DNA of 19,074 nucleotides from positions 25,048-44,121 of the forward strand of contig UZAE01012377.1 of the NCBI GenBank assembly GCA_900617975.1, read 5' to 3'. The notes below the pieces were generated by a model that did not search any database, was not told the DNA's origin, and saw only the letters and a program-made list of their open reading frames with translations. Source of the stretch: Rodentolepis nana. Lineage: Eukaryota > Platyhelminthes > Cestoda > Cyclophyllidea > Hymenolepididae. Shown here piece by piece: positions 11,101-19,059 of the stretch. Numbering within the stretch: position 1 is the stretch's first letter; each line of letters begins with the position of its first letter. The translations under genes and the position numbers were made by a program.

Positions 11101-14100
11101 TGTGGCGGTAAACTGTGCAGGATTTATCAAAATCGACACGTTATCATTGAGGGAACTGTCCAGTCATGATACTAACGTTGAAATTCTGGATTGCACCCGT
11201 GTACACCCAGAGAGCTATGATCTCGCGCGACAAATGGCTGTTGACGCTCTGGAATATGATGATAATGATGACAATGATCCAACTCTAGCCTTGGAGGAAA
11301 TCATGCAAGAGTACGTATTTAATTAGCTTTCATTAAGCCGCTTCCGGGGTTAGCTAAATTTACCTCTAAGACTTTAGTCAGTGCCTACACAGAGCACATT
11401 TTTTCAGGTTCAAGGTTTTGTTCTTTTCATATATGAGGCTAATGGTATTCTTTATTTGCTTTGTTGTTTTTGAATTTATAAGGATCAGGCTTCAGATAGT
11501 TATAGTTTCAATACTACTGACTTCTAATTGGAATCAGGCCAGTAGTTAGTACTCGAAGTCACGTAAATAACATCAAAAATAAGGCTGACGAGAACAGTTA
11601 AGATGGTAAAATTTGGTACATTTAATGTAATGCTCTGCAGATTGACTCCATGATACCCTCTCTCTCCTACCTAGGTGTTGTTATCATTCCATACCGGTCT
11701 TGTCAAATTATGTGGTTTGTTGAGTCCTTGGCGTAGAGATTAATGTGAATATTTAAAATGAGTGTTACCTGGTCTTATCCTTCTTTGAAAGAATAGCGTG
11801 AATTGGATTGATTAGGTCGATCATTGTAACTAATCAACCGATCGTTAAGTAATAGGCATTGTGGACAAGAAGTAGCTACTTCATCCTGAGCATGAATGTT
11901 TTGTTTTGGATTTTTGCAGATTAAGTATTAGGCTACATGTACCGAAGATAAAAAGGAGTTCTTTTGATACCCCGATTTTATTCTTAACATCTTTTCGAGC
12001 TCTTGGTCTTTGAGTATTCAGAGTTATTGGTGGTTGTTCGATTTGTTTATTAGTGGGTACTTCGACATCGTTGCACTACTATTTCCTCCTTCCTTAGGCA
12101 TACCCATGCGTTAAGCATCAGCACACCTCGTTGCTATTACGCAAAAATTCCATTTGAAAGAGCTTCATGGCTTGAGATAGGGGAATCAAACAATATGGGC
12201 ATTCAAATTTTGTTTCATTCATGCCTTTATGTTTACTCTCCTTCCAGTTTCTGCTAGTATCTTTGAATGCAAAGAGTTCTCAGTGTAGGAGTAACCTAGA
12301 GAAACTCGTTTAACATATATCTAACGTTCTATACCAGCAGAATCTTCGAGTCTATCATTGTCAACTACTTTACGTTCTATTGTGATTATTTAAGAATGGG
12401 CTTCTTGTATTTTTTAGTCCTTCACGTCTTCGAGAGCTTGATCTGGATGCATTTGCAGACGAATTGGCTCGCCAGGATCACGGTGACAAACACATCACAC
12501 TCTACGACATTCGAAAGGAGTTGAACCAGCGCTACCGTGATTATCGGGACCCATTCGAACCACCCACCCCCGAACAGATCTTTAGTATGATCACTCACGA
12601 GACACCCGAGACAATGCACAAAGGTTCTCTTGTTGAATGTCAGGTCATTGGTTTGGCCAGCAGAAAACCCACTCAGGAACAGATCGACAACGCGAATCCC
12701 ATTAAAAATAATGACACGGGTTTGTGGACTTGTCCGTTCTGTAGGAAGGAAGGATTCGCGCAATTTGGTGACGTGAGTATTTTTGTATTATTGCTCATGA
12801 CAATACAAAATCCTTGTTCTTATCTTGTTCAAGTCCAGAGCAGGCAGATGTAATTCCCAAATTGATTTTGGCTTTCCTCTTTATAGTATAATGCTCGTAA
12901 TTTGTAAATTTTTCCTTTCTTTGAGCTTATTATGATTACTAGAGTTTGTTGCACTTTAATTTCTCATGACCTGATTGAAAAATCTTAATAAATGTCAGTT
13001 CTTCTGAGAAGCTGGGAAAAACTCCGATACTATTCCTACTAAACTCGACCATTTATCTACTTTTTGTATCGAATGTAATAACCCCGAGTAGTGAATGCTC
13101 ATTTTTAAACTTTGTCTTGAAAGGATATGTGGTCTTTGAAAAGTTGAGTTTTTTATTTATTCTACTTTCCAGAAGTCGTGATGTAGATTTTGGTCATTGC
13201 CTATGGTAGTCTCTGAAGTTTGTGATTAGGTTTGATTGAAACAGTTAGTTATTTTTAGCTTCAGAAAAAAGTATTCATAAAGATGCACTGCTTTCCCGTA
13301 GTATTTGGTTAAACTTTGGACAGAGGATACAGTGCCTCCATTATAATATTTACCGGGAAATTAGTGGAAATTTAGTCCTAAGATTAAGATTTTGATCTCT
13401 TGTCTTTACTATCTTCATATTTCGAAATTTTCCTGGATGTTCTATTGAGGTTCAGTTTCAAGACAAGTTGGGAAAATTTGAAGGTGTTGATCTCCATTTG
13501 TGCTTTCTAAAGCACGCGTTATACAATTCAGGGAAATTTCATTTGATTGCTGATGATAGGTTACATCCTAATTGATACCAGGGTTATAAGGGAGCGTGGT
13601 GTTGTTAGGTTTGTGTGGAGTTTAGCTTGAAAGACTTCTATACAAGTCTCGCACCTGAATATTGGCTTTCATGTGATGGGAATTTTCTTATTTCCATATG
13701 GCAGTTCTCATTTGAGCTGCGCACATTTGAAAGGTTGCGGTATGACGCCTTTTATAGTGGTTAGTTTGTGGAGGTTAAAATTTGTAAATCATGTAAAACT
13801 TCCAGACTCATCTATGGAAGATTAGTGTGGAGGTAAGGTATTCTGAGGTTGCTCGCATATTTCTTGTTAATTCTATGTACATTCGATGATAGTTTTTAAT
13901 TCGAGTAAAATTAATGAATAGGAGTTTTTAATTATAAGTATTTACTATAATAAGTAAAAGCTGCAATTTTTAATAATCGAAGTTTGCCTTCCTAATTGAG
14001 AGCGTTCGAGGTATACTCGATTATCCTATTATTTGATTACTTTAGATGTGGCCTCATTACGAAAATGACTGCCTTGGCCAAGTTTCGGGCATTCGAGTGC

Positions 14101-15284
14101 AGTTGGACAATGGTATAACTGGTTTCGTTCCCTGTCGTTTCATAGACCGCCCCCTTGAAGCCACATTCGATAAGCTCCTGCCTGGTTCAGTGTTACGAGG
14201 AAAGATATTAAAAATTGACATTAACAAATTCAACGTTGAGATCTCTATTCGCTCCTCAGATCTTCAAGTAAACTCACGTTCATATCCATTTATTTGTGTG
14301 TGTGTTGCAGGTCCATAATGTATGGTATTTTTGTCTGTAGGACAGGCCCATGGCTATGCAAAGGCGCGATCCTTTCTACGATTACAACGAGGAGGAAGTT
14401 GAACTAAAGAAACAAGCTGAAGAAGAAGAAAAGGCGAAATTACGAGCGTCAAGTGCCTATTTGAACCGAGTGAATTTCCATCCATTTTTCAAAAACATTA
14501 CCTATCACCAATTGATGCAAATGAATCCCGTACTTCCAGTTGGAAGTGTCACTATTCGACCTAGTCGAAAGTCTAACGACCATCTGACTATCTCCTTGAA
14601 AGTTGACGATGGAATTTTCATGCATATCGATGTGACTGAGGTTGGTAAACCAAAGGACTTTTTAACAGGCGAAAAATTCATCATTAACAATATGACCTTT
14701 GACGATCTGGATGAAGTTTGCGCGCTCTTCATGGATCCCATGATAACACATATTCAAGAGATCTACGCCTATAAGTATTATGTGGACTCGAAGGGCGGCT
14801 TAAAGGATACTATTGAGGCTAAACTGAGGGAAGAGAAGAGTGCGGCCAAAAGCAAAATTCCTTACTGTTTATCCTCTCTTAAGAAATATCCTGGTAGCTT
14901 CTATCTGGCCTATATGCCACATCAAACAGTGCATTATGAAATCTTCTCAGTGAAATACAATGGTTTGAAATTAAGAAAAATTGTATTCCCCGGTCTTGAA
15001 TCGATGATTGGATGGTTTAAGGCCCACTATAGGGAACTAGTAAGTTTTCATCTTTTATTTCAAATAATCTTATTGCTATTTTGCATGTCAATTATGTTAC
15101 CTTTTTGTTTCAGCAACCCTCGCGCCATGACCATCATCGTTCCAGTGGTGTAACTAATCATAGTAACCGAGTAATTCCAGATGTTGATAACAGTACTACT
15201 TCTATCACCGGTCGGACGCCGAGAATGGAAGATTTTTTTAATATGCCGGTGCCTCATGGCAATTCGCGGCTGAAACCTCTTTAA
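7181..15284 (+). CDS. SUPT6H: Transcription elongation factor / histone chaperone SPT6, complete, 13 coding exons
   Basis: The coding sequence joins 7181-8191, 8232-8521, 8565-8688, 8931-9584, 9653-9895, 9967-10284, 10362-10643, 10709-10954, 11030-11310, 12418-12772, 14046-14267, 14341-15039 and 15114-15284: 4,896 nt, 1,631 residues plus stop. Spt6 is a nuclear H3-H4 chaperone that travels with RNA polymerase II, binds IWS1/Spn1 through its acidic N-terminus and the phosphorylated RPB1 linker through its tandem SH2. Domains in order: acidic region 1-~300 with the IWS1-binding segment at 206-222; helical Tex-like core ~300-790 (EVPFIAFYRKE at 358-368); YqgF ~827-973; helix-hairpin-helix ~1003-1105 (GLGPRK); death-like domain ~1110-1215; S1 ~1216-1340; tandem SH2 ~1386-1575 with the pocket arginine of the IRPS motif at 1415. 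All introns are GT...AG; ten are phase 0 and two (2 and 9) phase 2. Human SPT6 is about 1,726 residues; most of the difference is a short C-terminal tail. The start at 7181 gives the MS-acidic N-terminus usual in the family. Family assignment is essentially certain; exon edges come from alignment by eye. Confidence 0.97.
8232..8521 (+). CDS. SUPT6H: SPT6 coding exon 2 (residues 338-434): start of helical core
   Basis: The exon follows a 40 bp intron (8192-8231, gtaagt...ttttag) and encodes the near-invariant EVPFIAFYRKE motif at 358-368, then NDLWLIYEFDEKW, matching the human NDLWRVWQWDEKW stretch. Compared with vertebrate SPT6, roughly 18-20 residues between the WIF/WIY-NAF motif and this helix are absent. 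The exon ends with a two-base partial codon (phase 2) before gtaagt at 8522. Confidence 0.93.
8565..8688 (+). CDS. SUPT6H: SPT6 coding exon 3 (residues 434-475)
   Basis: The exon is reached across a 43 bp intron (8522-8564) whose acceptor is tttttag. It encodes SMDEIQDVRMDYLLHYA, equivalent to the human SMDELKDVYNHFLLYYG helix. The first base completes a split Leu codon. It ends at the gtaaga donor at 8689, phase 0, in the charged linker before the next core block. Confidence 0.9.
8689..8930 (+). other. SPT6 intron 3 (242 bp)
   Basis: The intron runs from gtaaga to ctctag. It is T-rich with no recognisable element and has stops in the coding frame. Skipping it joins residues 475 and 476 in the charged linker. 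Confidence 0.85.
8931..9584 (+). CDS. SUPT6H: SPT6 coding exon 4 (residues 476-693): acidic/basic linker and Tex-like core
   Basis: A tgccctctag acceptor precedes the exon. The first ~70 residues are a low-complexity linker (Asp-rich, then Lys/Pro-rich), longer than the human equivalent. From about residue 555 the conserved core resumes: AGISGLVEKFGL (FGL at 573-575), the SSEQFADNVRDQY stretch and KFLKNKPVQEL at 672-682. This is the helix-rich, Tex-like part of Spt6. The donor is gtaagt at 9585. A second in-frame acceptor three bases downstream could drop one Lys. Confidence 0.93.
9653..9895 (+). CDS. SUPT6H: SPT6 coding exon 5 (residues 694-774)
   Basis: The acceptor is tatgcag (intron 4, 68 bp, 9585-9652). 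The exon encodes EGLITYNL, corresponding to human EGLLTTDI, then FHQDEFSALAQAWNEQR, corresponding to YYRDEFSHQVQEWNRQR, and the long amphipathic helix leading to the YqgF domain. The donor is gtatgt at 9896, phase 0. Confidence 0.93.
9967..10284 (+). CDS. SUPT6H: SPT6 coding exon 6 (residues 775-880): LRIAPY motif and start of YqgF domain
   Basis: The exon follows a 71 bp intron (9896-9966). LFERLRIAPY matches the human LYNWLRVAPY. A Gly/Asp/Glu-rich, flexible stretch (about residues 795-822) precedes PARLLAFAL, the first strand of the RNase H-like YqgF fold, which begins near residue 827. In Spt6 this fold is not a functional nuclease (established knowledge). The donor gtaagt lies at 10285, phase 0. 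Confidence 0.93.
10362..10643 (+). CDS. SUPT6H: SPT6 coding exon 7 (residues 881-974): YqgF domain
   Basis: The acceptor is tattacag after a 77 bp intron (10285-10361). The exon encodes AIVIGCNSR, the central YqgF strand, then the NIILMDTELAKVYARS block, equivalent to human VELVDNELAILYMNS. It closes with LKEAISLGRRLQ, matching LRQAVSLARRIQ. The donor is gtatgt at 10644, phase 0. Confidence 0.95.
10709..10954 (+). CDS. SUPT6H: SPT6 coding exon 8 (residues 975-1056): helix-hairpin-helix
   Basis: The exon follows a 65 bp intron (10644-10708). It begins DPLAEFAQLF, equivalent to human DPLIEFAQV, and contains EFVNRTNEVGVDLNRC. It ends in the helix-hairpin-helix hairpin FVSGLGPRKAAYIIK (1042-1056), with the Gly-x-Gly turn and Lys/Arg residues that typically contact nucleic-acid backbone. 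The donor is gtatga at 10955, phase 0. Confidence 0.96.
11030..11310 (+). CDS. SUPT6H: SPT6 coding exon 9 (residues 1057-1150): second HhH half and start of death-like domain
   Basis: The acceptor is gtttttttag after a 75 bp intron (10955-11029). The exon encodes LGPNVAVNCAGFIKID (human MGPKVFMNCAGFLKID), RVHPESYDLARQMAVDALEYD and the LEEIMQ helix. Two overlapping donors exist, gtacgt at 11311 and gtattt at 11315. Only the first keeps frame with exon 10, giving a split Asp codon and the DPSRLRELDLDAF sequence expected for the family. Confidence 0.94.
11311..12417 (+). other. SPT6 intron 9 (1,107 bp)
   Basis: The donor is gtacgt and the acceptor tattttttag; the phase is 2. The interior is AT-rich. 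I saw no nested gene, no copy of the interspersed repeat and no tRNA-like box. If retained, translation would stop at TAG 11324-11326. Confidence 0.9.
12418..12772 (+). CDS. SUPT6H: SPT6 coding exon 10 (residues 1150-1268): death-like domain and start of S1
   Basis: This exon lies beyond the 1,107 bp intron 9. LRELDLDAFADELARQDHGDKHITLYDIRKEL matches the family death-like domain almost residue for residue and is the strongest single recognition signal in the window. The S1 region begins near 1216 with KGSLVECQVIGLA, and TGLWTCPFC corresponds to human TGLWQCPFC. The donor is gtgagt at 12773, phase 0. Confidence 0.97.
12773..14045 (+). other. SPT6 intron 10 (1,273 bp)
   Basis: The donor is gtgagt and the acceptor attactttag; the phase is 0. 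It is T-rich, with no repeat copy or internal coding segment recognised. It splits the S1 domain. Confidence 0.9.
14046..14267 (+). CDS. SUPT6H: SPT6 coding exon 11 (residues 1269-1342): S1 RNA-binding-type domain
   Basis: The exon is reached across the 1,273 bp intron 10, acceptor ttactttag. It starts with MWPHYENDCLGQ. It carries the S1 core RVQLDNGITGFVPCRFI (human KTRLDNGVTGFIPTKFL) and ILKIDINKFNVEI (human IMKIDIEKFSADL). It ends SSDLQ before gtaaac at 14268, phase 0. The initial ATG is an internal Met, not a start. Confidence 0.95.
14341..15039 (+). CDS. SUPT6H: SPT6 coding exon 12 (residues 1343-1575): linker helix and tandem SH2
   Basis: A basic/acidic helix (about 1359-1380) leads into the N-SH2: FHPFFKNITYHQ, then SVTIRPSRKSNDHLTISLK. 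Arg1415 in IRPS is the pocket arginine that recognises phosphorylated RPB1 linker residues. DDGIFMHIDVTE corresponds to human SDGIYQHVDVRE. A linker (~1475-1514) and the C-SH2 (PYCLSS at 1516 to GWFKAHYREL at 1575) follow. The acceptor is gtctgtag at 14340 and the donor gtaagt at 15040, both phase 0. Confidence 0.96.
15114..15284 (+). CDS. SUPT6H: SPT6 terminal coding exon 13 (residues 1576-1631): short C-terminal tail
   Basis: The acceptor is tttgtttcag after a 74 bp intron (15040-15113). The exon encodes 56 residues plus TAA: His/Ser/Asn-rich, with one TGRTPRMEDF-like segment recalling the Arg-Thr-Pro element just after the SH2 domains in vertebrates. The following Gly/Ser/Thr-Pro/Gln-rich tail of vertebrate SPT6 is missing. 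The frame is unambiguous; whether further 3' exons exist by alternative splicing cannot be told from sequence alone. Confidence 0.88.
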   Translation, partial: QPSRHDHHRSSGVTNHSNRVIPDVDNSTTSITGRTPRMEDFFNMPVPHGNSRLKPL

Positions 15285-16015
15285 AGTGCCGTCTTTCCAA
15301 CAGTTTTTTCCCACTTTCTCACTTTCCCATCTCTTAACTCTTTATCCGACACCTCATATACTCTGTCGCTTTTGTATTTTCAAATTTCCAAATAATGGTG
15401 TATTGTGTATTTATTCCCTTTGTTAACTTTTGTGCTAATTTCCTGGGATGTATGAAGTTGACAATTTTGATTGCGGTCCTAGTTTTTATAGCATAAAGTT
15501 TGAATTTATTATCACCTTTTTTCTGTTCGTCCGTTTGTTGATAGTGAACAGCCCGTGTATGGAGTGGAAAGGGATGTAGTTTTCAATATCGCGTGTGTCT
15601 AGCTTGACAACAGTGTTATATACGATAATTTTGTCTTATGATCGTGGAGATTTCTCCTCAGGATTCTTGCGAAATTAATTCTGCTAGGGAATCGGTACAC
15701 TATGAAGTGTGCGCGTTCTATTTGCGATGGTATTTCAAATTGATAAGTTATCGGTGCCCTCTCTGTGAAGTTTGAACACAGTATGCTCCGTAAGATATCC
15801 CTTTGTTAATAAACTCTCCCTTGAAAACAGCTGAAACCAAATTTATAGCTTTATAAAATCTTAAGGCCAATAAGCCCAGCCACGGGTATCAGTCCCTGTT
15901 GTTATGATCGGAAGTTTATCGCAGCTCAACTAAAACTTCATACAGTATGACGCAATTCATATTAGCTCATGTAAAAATTTAACGTAAGGAAGCTTAAAAT
16001 AAGCATTAGCGTGGT
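15285..16015. other. SPT6 3' UTR and downstream flank
   Basis: Pyrimidine-rich just after the stop, then T-rich. The candidate AATAAA lies at 15808. No further gene seen. Confidence 0.5.
15808..15813 (+). terminator. Candidate polyadenylation signal AATAAA for SPT6
   Basis: This is the first canonical AATAAA after the stop codon, about 525 bases downstream. A weaker AATAAT variant lies nearer, around 15391. A 3' UTR of 0.1-0.5 kb is therefore plausible. There is no direct evidence for which site is used. Confidence 0.35.
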
Positions 16016-16025
16016 AAGTGAATAT

Positions 16026-16350
16026 TTATTCGTACCAAATGGCAGGCATTTTGGTAGTTAGCATTAGCCCTTCACTTGACTTCAGGCTTCACAGAGAGGA
16101 AGTGAAATAAAGTCGAGAGGGGGAAGGGGGGGGGGAACAGAAGAGTGTCTTAAAGATGTAAAAGAGACAGACAAAGGTGGAGTGAAAAAGGTGAGGTGAG
16201 TACTGTGAAAGTGGTCGAATATGACATACAGTGGGGTGATGGCAGTTTGAAGTGAGAAGCTAACTGCCAGTTAATAGATTTTGTTGGTGTATGAGTATAC
16301 GTTGTCCAGGGTGCACCACGTAGAGGTAGGTCTATCACACACCCCCTGGC
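16026..16350 (-). mobile_element. SINE-like repeat, copy 5 (full length, with target-site duplication)
   Basis: AAGTGAATAT at 16016-16025 is repeated at 16351-16360; the match extends to 14 bp with one mismatch if TGGY is included. The copy contains a run of 10 G (16126-16135), a shortened GACA tract, and the head near 16260-16346. Confidence 0.9.
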
Positions 16351-16360
16351 AAGTGAATAT

Positions 16361-16908
16361 AGAAGTCTTTAAGGCCTATAAAATAAGGGGAATTTCTACC
16401 AAGAGGCAAACAGGTTGTTGCCATTTCTCTGCCATGTCCTCCTAGCCACACAGCGAGTGACAGCGACCACTGGATGTGTTGTCTGGTCTAGTCAATGGCT
16501 ATCTTGTCCATCCTGTCCACCCTCTCCATTGTGCAACTCGGCGTGCAGGCATGTGCTTCATTTTGGCCCATGGAGGTTTGCGAACGAACTTCCAACAGGT
16601 TTGGGGGACTGTGGCATTCCAACCCGCCCTAAGTTAATGTAATTTTGAGCTATTGCTTCAGAGGCTAATATTGTGCACTGCATGGGTACCTCAATGGGAA
16701 AGTCCAATCGTAGAGACGAAGTAATGAATGCACCGAATATAGATTTACATCCAGTGGGATTTTATAAAATAGTTTTAATTCACATGGCAGGATAAAAAAT
16801 GCGTGCATCTTAACTTTACTAATACTTATTAGTTTAAAGTGGAATTGCTTGTTGTCCAAGTACCTAAGTCATTCTGTCTATTCATAAACCTTCACCAAAA
16901 ATGCACTA
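16361..16908. other. Spacer between repeat copies 5 and 6, with a GC-richer segment
   Basis: About 16410-16640 is clearly richer in G and C than its surroundings and carries an open frame of 75 codons (16415-16642, + strand). It shows no domain I recognise. The sequence from 16650 on returns to AT-rich. Confidence 0.5.
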
Positions 16909-16921
16909 AAATGCTTACATT

Positions 16922-17215
16922 TATTTATACTTAATGACAGGCGTTTTGGTAGTTATCATTAACTACTTAGCTGACTTCGGGCTTCACAGGGAGGAAGGAA
17001 TAGACAAAGTTACAAGAAGTGGAGAGGGGAAGAGAAGAGTGATTCACAGATGTAAGAGACAGACAAACAGACAGACACAAAGGTAGGGAAAAGGTAAGAT
17101 GAGTACTGTGGTGGTGGTGTTGGTGGAATATGATTACAGTGGGGTCATTGTAGTTTGAATTCATAAATCAACTACCAGTTTATAGATTTGTTTGCCGTAT
17201 GAGTATACGTCGCCC
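16922..17215 (-). mobile_element. SINE-like repeat, copy 6 (head-truncated)
   Basis: The tail (left) and body are intact, but the head stops at the CGCCC segment, so the outermost ~45 bp ending in GGGGTGTG are missing. Flanks AAATGCTTACATT (16909-16921) and AAATACTCACATT (17216-17228) match at 11 of 13 positions, so the truncation probably happened at insertion. The GACA tract (about 17057-17079) is the longest of any copy. Confidence 0.85.
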
Positions 17216-17228
17216 AAATACTCACATT

Positions 17229-17626
17229 GATAGCAGAAGCACGTGACTTTATCTTACGTCTTAACAAACGCAATATCTTAATTTATCGATAAAAATTAGC
17301 AAGAGAGTTCATATAAGAGAGTCATGACCCGAACAACTTTTATGATCCCAAACTAAGCAAAAGTGTAAACAATGTTTAAAATGATGCTTGCGCAGCGAAA
17401 GAAATTTAATCAGATGTTATTATCTTATATCATGACCTGAGATGAGTTAAATGAGGTGATGTAGAAGTAGAGGTCACCGTACTTTGATAAGGAAACACAA
17501 TATACTTTGAAACAGCTGTGAATATATGTGTGCAACAAATGAAGTTGTTTACAAAACCCTGAAAATATATTCCGTTTTGATCAGAAAATGTTAACAACGA
17601 AAATGAAAATTAATGACTTTCTTGAA
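17229..17626. other. Spacer between repeat copies 6 and 7
   Basis: AT-rich sequence without a supportable gene or repeat. Confidence 0.5.
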
Positions 17627-17708
17627 CTGCCAGTTATAGATCTGTTTGCCGTATGAGTAGACGTTGCCCAGGGTTCACCACGTGGAGTTAAATCTATCGC
17701 ACACCCCC
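17627..17708 (-). mobile_element. SINE-like repeat, copy 7 (head fragment only)
   Basis: The fragment runs from CTGCCAGTTATAGAT through GTATGAGTAGACG and CCACGTGGAG to CTATCGCACACCCCC. It is about 80 bp of the head with no body or tail. It lies 410 bp to the right of copy 6 in the same orientation and overlaps copy 6 by ~50 bp of family sequence, so it is not simply the missing part of that copy. Confidence 0.8.
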
Positions 17709-19059
17709 TTAGTCTGGAACATAGATCACTGAATTGCAAGAATATTCTTAATGATAAAACATTTCAGATAGGAAAGCGAATAAGGCCATTAAGTAATCCT
17801 AAACCATCTATTTTAAATGTCTTTTTTGTCTTATTATCTTCAGTGTGTATTTTTTTAACTGAATAACAATTATTTTCTTTGAACGATTTAAATGCCTTCG
17901 GAGGAATGATGTAACAATTACTATCTTCTAAAGGTCGTCTGCCATTAATTAAATACCTCTTTTATTTAAAAAGTAAAGCGAGTAATTGATTTTACGGAAT
18001 TTAATTTGCTACCAATTTCATAATTTGAAAAATGATTAAATTTATATGTTTAAGGGTGGACAGAGTAGCCATTTTTTAAGTCTAATCGAGATACTGATTT
18101 GGAATATTTTGGTACTGGGGTATGAGATGGGAAAACTTAATAAGCGATTGAAATAGCGACTTAACTAGTTTGACAAAGCTTAGATGTCGCACAAGCAATT
18201 AAAGATCAATCGTGTACATAGAACATGTTGATTTGACTTGATGCCGGGATTAAGTCAAGCAAAGGCATTGGTAACCCCCGCGACCCAACTGTTGTGCTTC
18301 TTTCGTCCTCGCAGCGTTATCACAGATTAGTTGAACTCGAGTTTAGCAAAATTAAGTTTACATGTGATTTACAGCTATGACTATAATCAGCATCAAAACC
18401 TGATTTATCCATGTGTCTAACAGATGAAATCCTTTTGTCACTTCTTTCTCTCATTTAAGCGCTGCCTTTTTGGAAGGAAAAAATCCATCATGCGAAATCG
18501 CATTTCTGTGATTATTGACTTATTGATTTTTTCCCACAGCATTATATTTTAGTTTAATTTTGGGTACTTTTTGGGAACACACATTTTTTTGTTTCTGCCC
18601 ATACAGGTGCTTTTAACCACTGAGCTCATGGATAAAAAAGGAGATTAAACAATTATTATATTACCGACAATAAATTTTATTTGTGGCTCATATAAATTGG
18701 TCGAAAGCAAACGATATATAGTTGTTGAGATCGTGTTTATCAAAGGGAGAGACAGGACTAAGAGACTTTGATCGAAATTTTTGTCGCCATCTAATGTTGA
18801 TACGACAAACGTTTGTGTATTCAATTCAGCAGATTTGAATCAGGAGGGCAGCAGAGTTTGAGGGAAGATCGCATTATCTGCTTATTCTTCACTGTCTCTA
18901 TTTGATTTATTCATTATCTATTCACAATCATTATCATTAGTGTTCAAAAGTAGGGAGAATTTTATTTGTGATGGTGAAATAGAGCTAAGCAGTTCAATTA
19001 CAATAAGAGTAAAAGCAATGATGCGCTCTCAATGAAATGACATTTTAATGCGGAAAATA
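17709..19059. other. AT-rich right flank
   Basis: No gene recognised. A small GC-richer patch at about 18241-18330 contains a 29-codon open frame, too short to interpret. Confidence 0.5.

Noticed and set aside
11315..11326. Second donor (gtattt) or continued reading at the end of exon 9
   Set aside because: Using 11315 breaks the frame with exon 10, and reading through meets TAG almost at once. The donor at 11311 restores the conserved death-like domain.
18241..18330. Possible tRNA or small gene in a GC-richer patch
   Set aside because: No B-box consensus or cloverleaf could be found, and the 29-codon frame is too short to support.
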